Shown here in pieces: positions 21,840-35,276 of a stretch of DNA of 64,000 nt. Below the pieces are notes generated by a model. That model had not been told where the DNA came from, did no database searches, and saw only the letters and a program-made list of their open reading frames with translations. The stretch comes from Exophiala sp. HKRS030 (lineage: Eukaryota > Ascomycota > Eurotiomycetes > Chaetothyriales > Herpotrichiellaceae), in assembly GCA_023897205.1 (NCBI GenBank), contig JAHWDD010000006.1:1116001-1180000 (forward strand), given 5' to 3'. How positions within the stretch are numbered: the first letter of the stretch is position 1; each line of letters starts with the position of its first letter. The position numbers and the translations under genes are program-made.

Positions 21840-23863
21840 TTTTTGAGATGCTAGAAATGGAGAATGGAAGGTGCATAGAGGGACCAGGAGAAGCTTACCG
21901 ATAAAGGTTTGTTTGTACTTGTCCTCAAGGTTCGCGATGTGCCGAATGCTGAAAGCTGAAAGTTTATGAAGCCCCAAGTAGATGTAGTTAGTTAAATGAC
22001 TTCGGGCTGTATTCTTGCGATTGAAGATTCTGCATCTAAAGCGACTGTTCTCTAGCATTTATAGTCGACCTGTGCTTCGGTTTTCTGAGAAATGACTATA
22101 CTCATCCCGGAGTATTGAGGGCTTTCGAGACATTAAGGAGCACAATAGCCGCGCGGTACGCACTCATGTCGGATTAAAGTAGATTTAGCATGGCGACTAT
22201 AGTTTTGACTGTTGGGTCAACCGCCCTGGCGGTGGTCGAAACGTTTCAACCGAACCAAACGCATCGTGCGTTTCAAGTATACGAGTCCAAGAGTGATGGA
22301 CTGGAGAGTCGTGCTGTACACATCGTCATCGAAGAATATCGACTAACTTTGACACTGACCTCTTCATATTCAATCAAGCTTACGACCGCTCCACCACCTA
22401 AGTTCGATTAAGGCGCTACTGCGTGTGTTCAATGGTCCGACGATCTTCAGCCAATTGATCGCTATTTCGACGCGCCATCTATGACATTTGCGTCTAAACC
22501 GCCTCCTCAAGGAAGATTTCTGCCGTAGAGTCTTGCCTTCTACCAAAGATGCAGGTGTTGTGTGGGAGTAGTTCGTGCTTGCCGAGTCACTGAGTAACAG
22601 GTGTTATACGGTCCAAAATTTTGGTCCGACGCCGCCGGCGACAGTCTGTGTCTCATCTTCCATGGTCTACTTTTTCCGGCTCGCTCAAGCAATGCAGCCT
22701 GAGATGCGTTGCCAGGCCACTTTCATAGTGTAACGCTATAGAACGGTAGGGAATTTTGAAGGTGGGAAAGGCTAGGAAGGTGGGAAAGTTGAGAAAACTA
22801 GGAAAATTGCGAGAAGTCAGTGCAGCTTGTGTAAGTCTGCCTCACAAACCCCATCATGTGATTTGTAAGTCGGTCCCGACAAGCCGGACAATAGGTGTCT
22901 TTACGCAAACAGGTTGCTAGCAAATTTATATGGCAAAGGCGTCCTCCTTACATGACTTGTTGCATACTTTGCTATAGTCTCAGCCTGTCAAATGATGATA
23001 CTTGACAGGCAAGTAGATCGATTTTAGCTGCCATTGAAACGTCCCTGGGATGATAGCGCTAGACGCTCCTCCTCCTCCTCCTCCACGTACTCCGTGACCG
23101 CCTATTACTGTCTGTCTAGGTCTTAACTGTCTCCCTGCCGTCCCTATCACTTACTCTACGCTCTCGAAGGTGCTAGGCGTTCGTCGATCATCTCTCGTTT
23201 CGTGGGGATGCCGAGGAATAGTGAGCGAAGGCTACGCAATGTCCAAATAGTTATACTTGGAGATTCTAGTGCGCTTAAGCCACCAATAAATATTGAAATC
23301 CTCGAGTTATACGGGTTATATAGCGTCATAGCCCCAGGCCTCAATAAAACCAACATCGTTGTGTTCGTTGGCGAAGTGGGCTGTTGAAATATTGTTTCAT
23401 ATAGTCGGATTGCTCTCGTTGGCGTTTGCTACCTGCACCTGATCGACCCAAGATGGAGCCGATAAGAACCTCCTTCTCAGTGAGCTGTTCTGTACAACCG
23501 ACGGTGTAGACCGATATTATCTAGTTCTTGATTCCCCAAAAAAGGTTGAGGCAAGGCTCACACGTTAGTGATTTGGATTGGGAGCAGCTATTATGTATGT
23601 AGTAGCAGTGCTGAGGAAGAGTAGGATCTACACATTCCGACCGCCAGCTGATCCTCATCTATAGTCTTGGTCGAAAACTATCAATAAGTTCAAAAGCCAG
23701 AAACTGCCCAAGACTCGGTAACAGTCCAACTTCCAAAAGCATTGATGTGAGCATGGATGGATATTCCCCCATGAAATGTTAGCACTCATCAATGATGACT
23801 GGCGGCAGATTGATAGCAGAAATATCCTTTTCCGAGCCCCCTGTAGGTACAACACCCTGGCTC
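21840..23863. other. Accessory spacer with short repeats and gene debris
   Basis: There is no convincing gene in these 2 kb. Visible items are an imperfect GGAAGGTGGGAAAG tandem near 22750-22790, a 12-bp palindrome CCAAAATTTTGG near 22615, and a (CTC)n run near 23070. A forward frame at 23202-23387 contains NIVVF and then GEVGC, which faintly recalls a P-loop G-domain protein, but it stops at once; I do not claim it. A 73-codon ATG frame at 22190-22411 is unrecognised. Confidence 0.4.
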
Positions 23864-25713
<1,850 letters not shown>

Positions 25714-26498
25714 CGTGTACTCGGTTGATGGATCTGTCTACACGACTATTGCCATGTTTCACGAAGAGATGCAGCTTCGAGTCGAACTTATACCTTTGGA
25801 GCCACAGTGACACCAGCATGTGGGTAGTCGAACTCACGTAATCTCACAAGTCGCCCTACAACTGCACCTCGGAGTAGCTGAACTGTCGGTATTCGAAGCG
25901 ACGCCCGGACTGACAAGCGTCGAGCCGGGCACGCGAAACGCGCTTAGATAAGTACCTCGGGTAGAATTTATATGTCGAAAGATTAGTGAAGGGTGGACTA
26001 ATTGTTGAAGACCCCATCACAGTAATACGACCCTCATATGCCCGAGCATCTTCAGTGAAGTCGCCTTGTTTTTTTGATACGCGGCGCCGCGGTGGCGGCA
26101 CCTGGATACGCGATCATCGTAGGAGACAGAACCCATTGCACTAGCGATAAGACTAGACCTTCTTGGGCCCCACCGCGTTTAGTATTCTCCGCATCGGCCG
26201 TTTACACCGTCCTCCTTCGACCGAAGGGGTCATTTGTACGAGTAATGGCAGCTGAAGGCTTCAGCACACGCCGGGCTTTCCCAACAGCGAATGGTAGGTC
26301 ATCCTATCATGACAACGCTGTTGGAAAGATGTTGGAAGGCCATGGGACGCGGTCTATTCAATGGACGAGGATGCCTATATATTGGCACCACCCAGGTTCC
26401 ATCCCATCTTCGTCCTTGCACATCCCCGTATATCACGCAGACTCTCACAAACAGCACGCACTTACTCACTCACAAACAGACTCGTTGGCCCTACAACC
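25714..26498. promoter_or_regulatory. Bidirectional promoter, esterase / permease
   Basis: This 785-bp region lies between two divergent cluster genes. It carries CGCGCTTAG at 25939-25947, the reverse complement of CTAAGCGCG, which recurs in the promoters of the amine oxidase and of the monooxygenase/SDR pair. A GC-rich patch with overlapping CGG/CCG triplets (about 26080-26100) is a second possible Zn2Cys6 target, and a TATATA box-like run lies near 26377. Confidence 0.5.
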
Positions 26499-28442
26499 AT
26501 GGACTCTAGATCAAGTGGATACGGCGAGAAAGGTCAATCCTCCCCATTGTTATTATTTGACTCAACACTGACAAGAGAGCCTAAGGCGGGACAACGCAGA
26601 CAACGAGGAACACAGAGCCGGCGGTGGCAGGTGGCGCATCCGAATCCTTGAACGTTCCTCTGGAGAAGAAACAATTTGGCATCATCACCATCGTGTCCTT
26701 GGCATTTGTGATTTGCAACAGTTGGGCTGGTATCTCAGGCAGTCTCCAGCTGGCCCTACTAGCGGGCGGCCCCGTCACTCTCCTTTACGGTATCCTAATC
26801 AGTACTCTCGTCTACATCTGCATCGCTTTATCGTTAGCCGAACTGACCAGCGTCTACCCGACTGCCGGTGGCCAATATCATTTTGCGTCGATCCTGGCAC
26901 CAAAATCAATCAATCGGGGCGTTTCATATGTGTGCGGACTCGTGTCGTTGCTGTCATGGATCGCTATCGGAAGTTCAGTGACCATGATACCTGCTCAACA
27001 GATCCCGGCGCTGATAACCGCACATAGTGACACATACTCCCAGGATTCGTGGCATGTCTTCCTCATCTACGAGGGAGTCGCGCTGGTGGTGCTCTTGTTC
27101 AACTTGTTTGCACTGAAAAGAAACCCTTGGGTTCATGAAATCGGATGTAAGTCAATCCCTTGAACAAACCATGATGCCATGTCAGATCTGCCATCAACAT
27201 ATCTGGCCAAGGACATCGACGCTGATCATGCTTGAAAATACAGTCGGCCTCACGATCGCTCTCTTCGTGATCTCCTTTATAGCCATTCTAGCGCGGTCCA
27301 ACCCCAAGGCTCCAAACTCACAAGTATGGACTGCTTGGAGCAACTATACTGGCTGGTCCGACGGCGTCTGCTTCATCCTGGGCCTTTCGACATCCTGCTT
27401 CATGTTCATTGGCTTGGACGCAGCAATGCATCTGGCCGAAGAATGCACGGATGCTGCTCGTACAGTACCCAAAGCAGTGATCAGTGCAATCATAATTGGC
27501 TTCTGCACTGCCTTTCCATATACAATCGCAGTTCTGTATGGAATTACAGATCTCGACTCTATTCTAAGTTCCGCCGGGTAAGCTCATCCCATCGTGGCCG
27601 CCACAGACAGTTCTAAACATGGGGATGCAGCTATATTCCATTCGAGACAACGAGGCAGTCCCTTCGGTCGCTCAGTTTTGCAACAGTCCTCTCATGTGGC
27701 GGTGTCGTGATGGCCTTCTTCGCTCTGAACGCTGTACAAGAGACTGCGTCTCGACTCACCTGGAGCTTTGCCCGGGACAATGGGCTGGTGTTTTCCAGTC
27801 ATCTCGAACGCATCCATCCCCGCTGGCGAGTTCCTGTTTGGTCTCTATTCGCGACCTGGGGAATTCTGGCCATATGCGGATGCATATTTCTAGGTTCTAG
27901 CACAGGTAAGTACCGTTTAGGAGTAACTCCCCAACCCCAAATACCGGTCCTAGTGATGCTGCTGCTGGTCGTCGACATCCCCCCAAACGGGTCCTTCTGC
28001 TGATCTGCATATACAGCTTTCAATGCCTTGGTCAATTCCGCCGTTGTGCTCCAGCAACTCTCCTTCCTGATCCCAATCGCCCTACTCCTCTACCGAAAGC
28101 GAGATCCAAAGTTCTTGCCGAGCACTCGTGCCTTTGTGTTGCCGCGTGGAATCGGGTTTCTGGTCAATATCCTAGCTGTGGTCTTCACGTCCGTCACCAC
28201 GGTGTTTTTCAGCTTCCCGCTCACCGTGCCTACGACCGCGTCAACCATGAGTACATTTCTCACAATTGCAAGCAATGGTGTCCCAAACTGATATCGTCTT
28301 AGATTACACAAGTGCGATTATAGGCGTTGCACTTGCTCTTGGTGTCTTGAACTGGATCGTGCATGCCAGGAAGCATTACCAGGGACCCCACTTGGAGCTT
28401 GACGGACGGGTCGTGGGAGCAGAATTTCAAGTTGGGCCATGA
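26499..28442 (+). CDS. APC-family amino-acid/amine permease (GABA permease-like)
   Basis: Plasma-membrane transporter of the amino acid/choline subfamily. Six exons (26499-26532, 26616-27146, 27244-27577, 27631-27905, 28017-28250, 28303-28442) give 515 residues with about twelve hydrophobic segments. Visible blocks are SWAGISGSLQLALLAGGP, YPTAGGQYHF, GLDAAMHLAEE, GYIPFETTRQS, SRLTWSFARDNGL, STAFNALVNSAVVLQQ and the closing MNYTSAIIGV. All five junctions keep frame; the first, with a weak GTCAAT donor, is the least certain. The fourth intron of 111 nt is the longest. It is divergent from the esterase and precedes the amine oxidase on the same strand, suggesting import of the de-esterified amine substrate. 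The fumonisin cluster of Exophiala spinifera, as I recall it, also includes a permease. Confidence 0.9.
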
Positions 28443-29221
28443 ATTGGACGAAATGGAGACGCGTGTGCAATGTCAAAATTGCTGGGGCGGTACTGAGTCC
28501 GGATTAGCTGAACGAGGACAACCGAGCGTAATACACTCTGCAATCGAGCAGGACATTATCAATTAGGCAACATTCCGAACACGCTTCTCTGTAATCCCCT
28601 TGTAGCGGGTCGAGTCCCCGGACGACCACTTAGGAGTGCCAGCTGAGTAGCGTGGTGGCATGATTCAGGCAGCTCAATACTAGCAGGGCATCCCGAATTC
28701 CAAAAAGGACGATTCAAGATCGATGAAATGGTCCCTATAGTCTTTGACTAGTCGTGTAAGCCTTGAGACCTAAGCGCGGTCCAGTGGACCACCGGCTGTA
28801 TTGGAACGGGTACACATCAACCCGGACATTCTGATTGTGGGAACGGAAAACGACCCCATTGAGCGATGGGCTGATGGGTTGACATGCGGAAAGGATCAAC
28901 AGTGTAGCATACCATTCATACTACAAGACCATCGCCTATACGAGCACCCAGCAGCATCTCATGAACGCCTTCCCTTAATCGTGAGTAGGTTGTCACACCA
29001 CTGGTGTTGCAACGATGGACTGGAGGATTGGAGGACATTAAATAAGGTAAGCGCGCACTGTTTCTCCCTGCTACAAAGGACAGTACCTGATCTCCACTTC
29101 CAGGGCTGCAAAGACGCGACAGACTTGTCTATAAAAGACAATTACCCTATACTGTCTCCTGCCCTCAGAGAACCTCGACTGGTCAAAGCAATTAGACTTG
29201 GATTTGTTAACCTCAGAATCA
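28443..29221. promoter_or_regulatory. Promoter region of the amine oxidase
   Basis: No gene is supported here, although one frame stays open upstream of the oxidase. The region carries CTAAGCGCGG at 28770-28779, followed at once by the near-palindrome GGTCCAGTGGACC, and a second TAAGCGCG at 29048-29055, 167 bp before the start codon. The same motifs appear upstream of the other cluster genes. Confidence 0.5.
28770..28779 (+). promoter_or_regulatory. Candidate cluster regulatory motif CTAAGCGCGG
   Basis: Exact 10-base match to the motif at 35659-35668. CCAGTGGA follows within a few bases, as it also does, slightly further away, at the other site. Position and sharing suggest a binding site of the cluster's Zn2Cys6 protein; this is inference. 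Confidence 0.45.
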
Positions 29222-31149
29222 ATGGCAACTGCACCGAGCTACATCAATCCCTCCAATGTCGCCTCCCCATCAGGGTATTCCCACGTCGGCGTAGGCCCAA
29301 AAGGAGGGAGGTATGTGACAATAGCTGGGCAGATTGGACAAGACGCTTCGGGCGTGACAGACCCTGCCTACGAGGAACAGGTTGCCCAAGCATTCGCAAA
29401 TCTGCGCGCTTGCCTGGCTGCAGTTGGGGCCACTTCAAACGACGTCACCAAGCTCAATTACTACATCGTGGACTACGCTCCGAGCAAACTCGCCGCAATT
29501 AGAGATGGGTTGGAGGCTACCTTTGCCCTTGACAGGCTCCCTCCTTGCACGCTGGTGCCAGTGCCGGCCTTGGCTTCACCTGCATACCTCTTTGAGGTTG
29601 ATGCCACGGCGCTGGTGCCAGAACACTCGACCCCAGACAACGTTGCGGACGTGATCGTGGTGGGCGCTGGGTTGAGCGGTTTGGAGACGGCACGCAAAGT
29701 CCAGGCCGCCGGTCTGTCCTGCCTCGTTCTTGAGGCGATGGATCGTGTGGGGGGAAAGACTCTGAGCGTACAGTCGGCTCCCGGCAGGACGACTATCAAC
29801 GACCTCGGCGCTGCGTGGATCAATGACAGCAACCAAAGTGAAGTATACAAATTGTTTGAAAGATTTCATCTGGAGGGCGAGCTCCAGAGGACGACCGGAA
29901 ATTCAATCCATCAAACACAAGACGGTATAACCACTACAGCTCCTTATGGTGCATCCCCGGTAAGCACAATCCCACTCTGTGATGAGACCTCTGTCGGGTG
30001 TAGAAACAGTCACTGACTTCACTTCGTCCAGCTGAGCGAGGAGGTTGCAAGTGCACTCGCGGAACTCCTCCCCGCATGGTCTCAGCTGATCGAAGAGCAT
30101 AACCTTGAAGACGTCAAGGCGAGCCCTCAAGCGAAGCGGCTCGACAGTGTGAGCTTTGCGCACTACTGTGAAAAGGACCTAAACTTGCCTGCTGTTCTCG
30201 ACGTGGCAAACCAGATCACACGCGCTCTGCTTGGTGTGGAAGCCCACGAAATCAGCATGCTTTTTCTCACCGACTACATCAAGAGTGCGACCGGTCTCGC
30301 CAATATTGTCTCGGACAAGAAAGACGGTGGGCAGTATATGCGATGCAAAACAGGTGCGTGTGGTGTCCTCTCAGGTGGGGGACTCGTTTCTTAGTGGTCA
30401 TTCCAGGTATGCAGTCGCTTTGCCATGCCATGTCAAAGGAACTTGCTCCAGGCTCAGTGCACCTCAACACCCCCGTCGCGGAAATTGAGCAGTCGGCATC
30501 CGGCTGTACAGTACGATCGGCCTCGGGCGCGGTGTTCCGAAGTAAAAAGGTGGTGATTTCGTTACCGACAACCTTATATCCCATCTTGACATTTTCACCA
30601 CCTCTTCCCGCCGAGAAGCAAGCATTGGCTGAAAATTCCATCCTGGGCTACTATAGCAAAATAGTCTTCGTGTGGGACAAGCCGTGGTGGCGCGAACAAG
30701 GCTTCTCGGGCGTCCTCCAATCGAGCTGTGAGCCCATCTCATTTGCCAGAGATACCAGCATCGAAGTCGATCGGCAATGGTCCATTACCTGTTTCATGGT
30801 CGGAGACCCGGGACGGAAGTGGTCCCAACTGTCCAAGCAGGTACGACAAAAGTCCGTCTGGGACCAACTCCGCGCAGCCTATGAGAACGCCGGGGCCCAA
30901 GTCCCAGACGCGGCCAACGTGCTCGAATTCGAATGGTCGAAGCAGCAATATTTCCAAGGAGCGCCGAGCGCCGTCTATGGGCTGAACGATCTCATCACAC
31001 TGGATTCGGCGCTCAGAACGCCGTTCAAGAGTGTTCATTTCGTTGGAACGGAGACGTCTTTGGTTTGGAAAGGGTATATGGAAGGGGCCATACGATCGGG
31101 TCAGCGAGGCGCCGAAGAAGTTGTGGCTAGCCTGGTGCCAGAGGCATAG
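29222..31149 (+). CDS. Rid domain-flavin amine oxidase fusion, APAO-like
   Basis: Flavoprotein amine oxidase of 600 residues from exons 29222-29959, 30032-30353 and 30407-31149. Residues 1 to about 140 form a YjgF/YER057c/Rid domain (GRYVTIAGQIGQD, then TKLNYYIVDY, then YLFEVDATA). The Rid arginine normally found in PxR(S/T) is replaced: the site reads PPCT, so imine-hydrolase activity is doubtful. From about 143 the FAD site VIVVGAGLSGLETAR and its acidic turn LVLEAMDRVGGKT begin the monoamine-oxidase fold, which ends with VHFVGTETSLVWKGYMEGAI. Architecture, length and many blocks match what I remember of the Exophiala spinifera aminopentol oxidase, which deaminates hydrolysed fumonisin B1 to a 2-keto product. 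That identity is from memory. Two TAAGCGCG motifs lie upstream. Confidence 0.92.
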
Positions 31150-31377
31150 TTGTAGTTGTGCAGATGTTCGACATGACAGGGGACGCGTTGAAATGCAGAA
31201 TCCAGGGCAAACGGCCCATTCCTTCTCGAGCAAAACGCCCAACGATTTCACCAACACGACAACCGTAGATCACCTCTCAGACAGAAAACATTGCCGTCTT
31301 AAGCTAGGACATGGCTTCTCCAAGCCCATTCAAGTGGCTGGGAGCAGACAATGGATTTATCTGGCCCGTCATACCCA

Positions 31378-33024
31378 TTAACTCACACAAAAATCATGAC
31401 TCTTCACGACGGTCTCCAAGGCCACTGGGCCATACATGCCCTCCTTGTCCAGCTCCCAAGTCATCTGCAATATCTCCACCGCTCGCTGAGTGATGGCCAT
31501 GTCGTACGTGGACCCTGACAAGCCCGAACACATTTTCTGCCGATCCTCTGGCGAGCTGAGACACGAGCCGATGACCAGCAGGGGCCACAGCAGCCTGGTG
31601 CGTGACGGCGAACCCCTCAGCTGGCCGCACAGGACGCGAAATTCGATAATGATAGGGTCAAGTTTCTGGCAGAATTCGTCCTTGTCGTCATTTTTCATGT
31701 ACCGTGCCGAGTACAGGAAAGTCAACAGAGCAATTTGATAGATGCGATCCACTGCAGTCGAGCTTTGGACCCAGGCTGGCGTCTCAGATCGAGTTGTCAT
31801 CGCCGGTGACCAGTTTATAATCTTTTCCTCCAGATCAAGGTACGCCATGGTCCATGGCTCCCCATCCAGGTCCTGGAGCAGGGGAATGGTGGGGATGAGC
31901 TCATAGAGCTCCCAGGAGCTCCCGAGCATGCTGCCAAAGGTTTGGTACCCCTGCAGGTGCTGCAGAGACTGAACAAACCAGTCCGAAGCCACCACATCCA
32001 TCCGGCGGTCCGACGTGATGGTGATGTTGCGCACGATGGCCATATATGTATAGTACTCCAACAGGAAGCCAAAGACCTCGCGCTGCTGGCTTAAGAGATT
32101 GCCGACTCCAGCTTCAAAGATTGTGCTGATGAATTCTCGGCTGGCGCGAAGATGGTAGTATGCAATGATGCGGCGATTGCACGTGACAGCCTAAGAACAG
32201 AGTCAGTCTCATCACAAATTGGAAGGAGGTCACGAAGAAAGAACCGACTACGCCGATGGCCACTTGCACCCACTTACTTCATACTGACACAGCAACATGG
32301 CAACGGTTAACAGGCGCACCGTGTCCTGCGGGGCACCAGAATTCCAGTGCGTCAGCGCATACTTGAGCCCTCGGATGCCAGACAAGTAATGCTCGGTCGT
32401 GGCCGCTCTCAATGCCGGATTTCCCGTCTTGTGGCTGACATGGGCGCCGCCCAAGGCCATCATGGCATCCATAATCATGGTTTCCGAGTGTGCCCAAGGA
32501 AGCACGAAACTCAGCAGGGGATTGTGTTGCGGTTCTCGGGCAACAAGCTGGACCGCCGTCTCGTTCATGAAGTGACTCAATAGAGTCTGAGACTCCGAGG
32601 TTTTGATGATCGCGGGTTCCCAAACAGAAGGATTTGCCCAGATCTTGGAGCACGACGGAGTTGGCAGCCTGCCCTTGCTGGCGCCCAACCGCTGCGAGGT
32701 GACATCGTCTTTGAGGATGTCTTGTATGACGTGAAGGTGCTCATCAGTGGGCCTCAGTTCCCGTTCTGCCTTGATCCTCGTGGTCGCGTCCAAGACTCCT
32801 TCTTGAAGTCTGATGCGCCAGCCAAGATCAGAGCGGCGCTGAGAGGAGCTGTGCACAAGGGTCCGCGGCCAAGAGCAGATGAGGTTGTTTCTGACACAAT
32901 TTTTGCAAGTGGGCGTTGCTTCGTCGCATTTTTTGCGCCGGAGCCGACATACAAGACAGCCAGTCTTGGTCCGAGAGTTTCTAGGACGACGCTGCCGCAC
33001 TGGCGGTATTGTCGACAAGGCCAT
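31378..33024 (-). CDS. Zn2Cys6 transcription factor of the cluster
   Basis: Nuclear fungal regulator of 519 residues from exons 33024-32278 and 32190-31378 (GTAAGT donor, TTCTTAG acceptor). The binuclear zinc cluster is at about residues 20-50: the six cysteines follow CLVCRLRRKKC, TCKNC and LIC spacing, and a basic RQRRPRNSRTKTG stretch precedes it. The rest looks like the fungal-specific regulatory domain (PAL/Fungal_trans_2 type): DAMMALGGAHVSH, then AATTEHYLSGIRGL, then LLTVAMLLCQYE. Its frame is open upstream of the ATG but only through non-ATG codons. It sits between the amine oxidase (convergent) and the monooxygenase (same strand), so it is the obvious pathway-specific regulator. Its targets are unknown; the shared TAAGCGCG motif is a candidate. 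Confidence 0.92.
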
Positions 33025-33524
33025 GTGAAGGCGGAGAATGATGGTCAAATGGTGGCTTTGTTCCGGGGAAGGGCGAGTTTGGGAATCATTAAAACATTCT
33101 ACAGAATAAGGACGACGACGTGCGGATAGGTTACCATGTATCGTCGTTGAGGGGGTCACCAAGGCTTTAAGTAGAAGTAAGGAGACAAGTTACACTACAA
33201 CCACGCCGAGGTCCAGACCACCGCCCTGGGTAAATGCGGGGCCTTTCGGGCCACACGGCTCCCTAACTAGTGACTCGCTGACAACTTGGAAACCTCCGCA
33301 GAACCTCTCAATGTCCTCTTATCACGCTCCCTCGCTCGCGTTGTTCCCCTTCCTCTCCTCGCTCAACAGCAACAGAGTCATTGTCCATGGAGATTAATCA
33401 GAATCCGACGCACTTTACTAGGAGTGGTCTCGAATTACACCTTGGTAAGTTGACTACCTACTTCGTGACCGTGGTATCCGCCTGCGCTGCGAAGGTGCTG
33501 GACTCAACACCGACCCTCAGGCAC
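33025..33524. promoter_or_regulatory. Upstream region of the Zn2Cys6 gene
   Basis: This stretch lies between the regulator's start and the 3' end of the monooxygenase gene. Near 33210 it reads GGTCCAG then ACCACCG, close to the GGTCCAGTGGACCACCG found in the amine oxidase promoter, which hints at autoregulation. No gene is seen. Confidence 0.35.
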
Positions 33525-35276
33525 TTAGGACGGAGCATGAAGCACATCAAATCCATCCCAATTGGCCACCTTCTCTTGACAGATCTGCTCATATAGAGCA
33601 ATCCCACCTATAAAAGTTAAAGCACGTGTTGCTTTCCCAGGGATGTTGCCTCCAGTCCACCACGAATCAGTCAAAGGGAACAGAGTGTGCTCGTTCATCT
33701 GGGCAATCAAAACCGACCATGCCTCTTGTGCTGATTTCATCGCCTCGACGGACGTGGCGTGCTCGGCCTCCAACTTTGCAATTGTATCGGCGATCAAGTC
33801 GACTTGGGTTTCTATGATTGTTGGGCCGTTGGAAAGGGCGGTGGGAGCTGGTGTGGATTCAGCGACGAGCCTTGGACGGAGGGGTGTCGAGGAACAGGTA
33901 TCGACTTACCTTGAGCCGTGGCGACGAAGAAGGCATTGGGGAAGCCATGAGAGAAGACTCCCATATAAGTAGATATCCCATCTTTCCACACCTCCTTCAG
34001 ATCGACTCCGTGCTTGTTTTTCAAGCCCATATGTGTCAATCTTTCAAAGTCAGTCAAACGTCCGGACTCGAGCCACGATCGAACACACTCACGAGCCAGT
34101 GAAACTGTCGAAACCTGTCGCCAGCACGATCGTGTCGCATTCCCGATTGCTGCCGTCACTCAAGACCACCCCTGTCTTTGTAACAGCCACAATGGCCGAT
34201 TGTTGTAGATTCACAATTTCGACGCTCGGCTTGTCCAGCATTTCATAGTAGTCGCTCTCCAGTGGGGAACGCTTGGTGCCGAACCAGTACGGCGGCTTCA
34301 GAGGAGCCATGAGCTCTCTCTTTGCCGGATCGACGATGCGAGCTCGAGTCTTTTTAGCCCAGAAGTCGTAGACAAGTCGGTTGGAATTTTTGTCAACCAT
34401 GACTTCTCGGTACTGGCAAGCAAGAAAATTAAACCCCCCACGCTCCCACAACTCTTCGAAATAAGCCTCCCGCTGCTCGGGGCTAACTTCAAAGATGCCG
34501 ACCGACGGTGCCTGGACCGGGAAACCAATCCGAGACTTTCGACTCGCTTCAAACAACGTTGGGTAGTAGGCCTTCCAGGCTGTCTGCTCGTTCCTATCCA
34601 TCGTTCGTTGCCGCATGGGCAAACAATAGCTCGGCCTTCGCATAAACATGGTTACTTGGTCAGCCTTCTTGGCCAACTCCTGAACAATCTGGATGCTTGT
34701 GGCCCCGGCACCAATGACGGCGACTCTCTGGCCCTCTGCGCTGAAGTCTTCGTCCCAGGCGCTCGAATGAATCACCCTCCCATTGAAATCGGCCAGGCCC
34801 GGGAGTGCAGGAGTGTGCTTCCTGTGGAGCAAACCCGTAGCGAGAATGAGATACTTTGCCGTTGCAACATGGCCAGCAGACGTCTTGACAGTCCAGGTGC
34901 CCAGGTCTCTGGCATACCGCGCATCAACCACCTCAGCTCCGAAGTACACGTCTTTTCTCAAGCCCAGAATCTTGTCACAGTGGTGCACATATGACAGCAA
35001 CTCTTTCTGGTCAGGATAGCGGCAAGACCAGGTCCAGTCTTTCCAGACTTCTGGAATGTTCAGTTGGTAGAAGGGCGTCTCCGAATCAACACGTGCGCCA
35101 GGGTAGCGGTTCCAGTACCAGACGCCGCCAAAATCGGGGGCTCCCTCGAAGATTTTGGCGTTGAGTCCAAGCTTGCGCAATTTGTTCACAGCAAAGATGC
35201 CGCTGAGGCCGGCTCCAACGATGATTGCGTCGCACGTGACGGAACAATCGCCGTTGGAGTTGTTAGTGGCTGGCAT
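33525..35276 (-). CDS. Baeyer-Villiger flavin monooxygenase
   Basis: FAD- and NADPH-dependent monooxygenase of 545 residues from exons 35276-34093, 34040-33910 and 33847-33525. The FAD site GAGLSG is near residue 22 and is followed by GGVWYWNRYPGARVD, typical of cyclohexanone-monooxygenase-like enzymes. The Baeyer-Villiger fingerprint reads FNGRVIHSSAWD, fitting FxGxxxHxxxW(P/D), and the NADPH site reads GAGATS. The C-terminal exons carry HGFPNAFF and APTALSNGP, also typical. It converts a ketone to an ester. In a pathway where amine oxidation gives a methyl ketone, it would make an acetate ester that an esterase could cleave. It is divergent from the SDR gene across a 914-bp promoter. The family call is secure; the substrate is inference. 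Confidence 0.94.

Noticed and set aside
23202..23387. Possible P-loop GTPase fragment
   Set aside because: Only two weak motif-like patches and an immediate stop; not enough to support a pseudogene.
28600..28640. tRNA-like B-box (GGTCGAGTCCC)
   Set aside because: No A box or acceptor-stem pairing at the right distance.
28801..29502. 233-codon plus-strand frame before and into the amine oxidase
   Set aside because: Starts without ATG, overlaps the Rid domain in the wrong frame, and matches no family.
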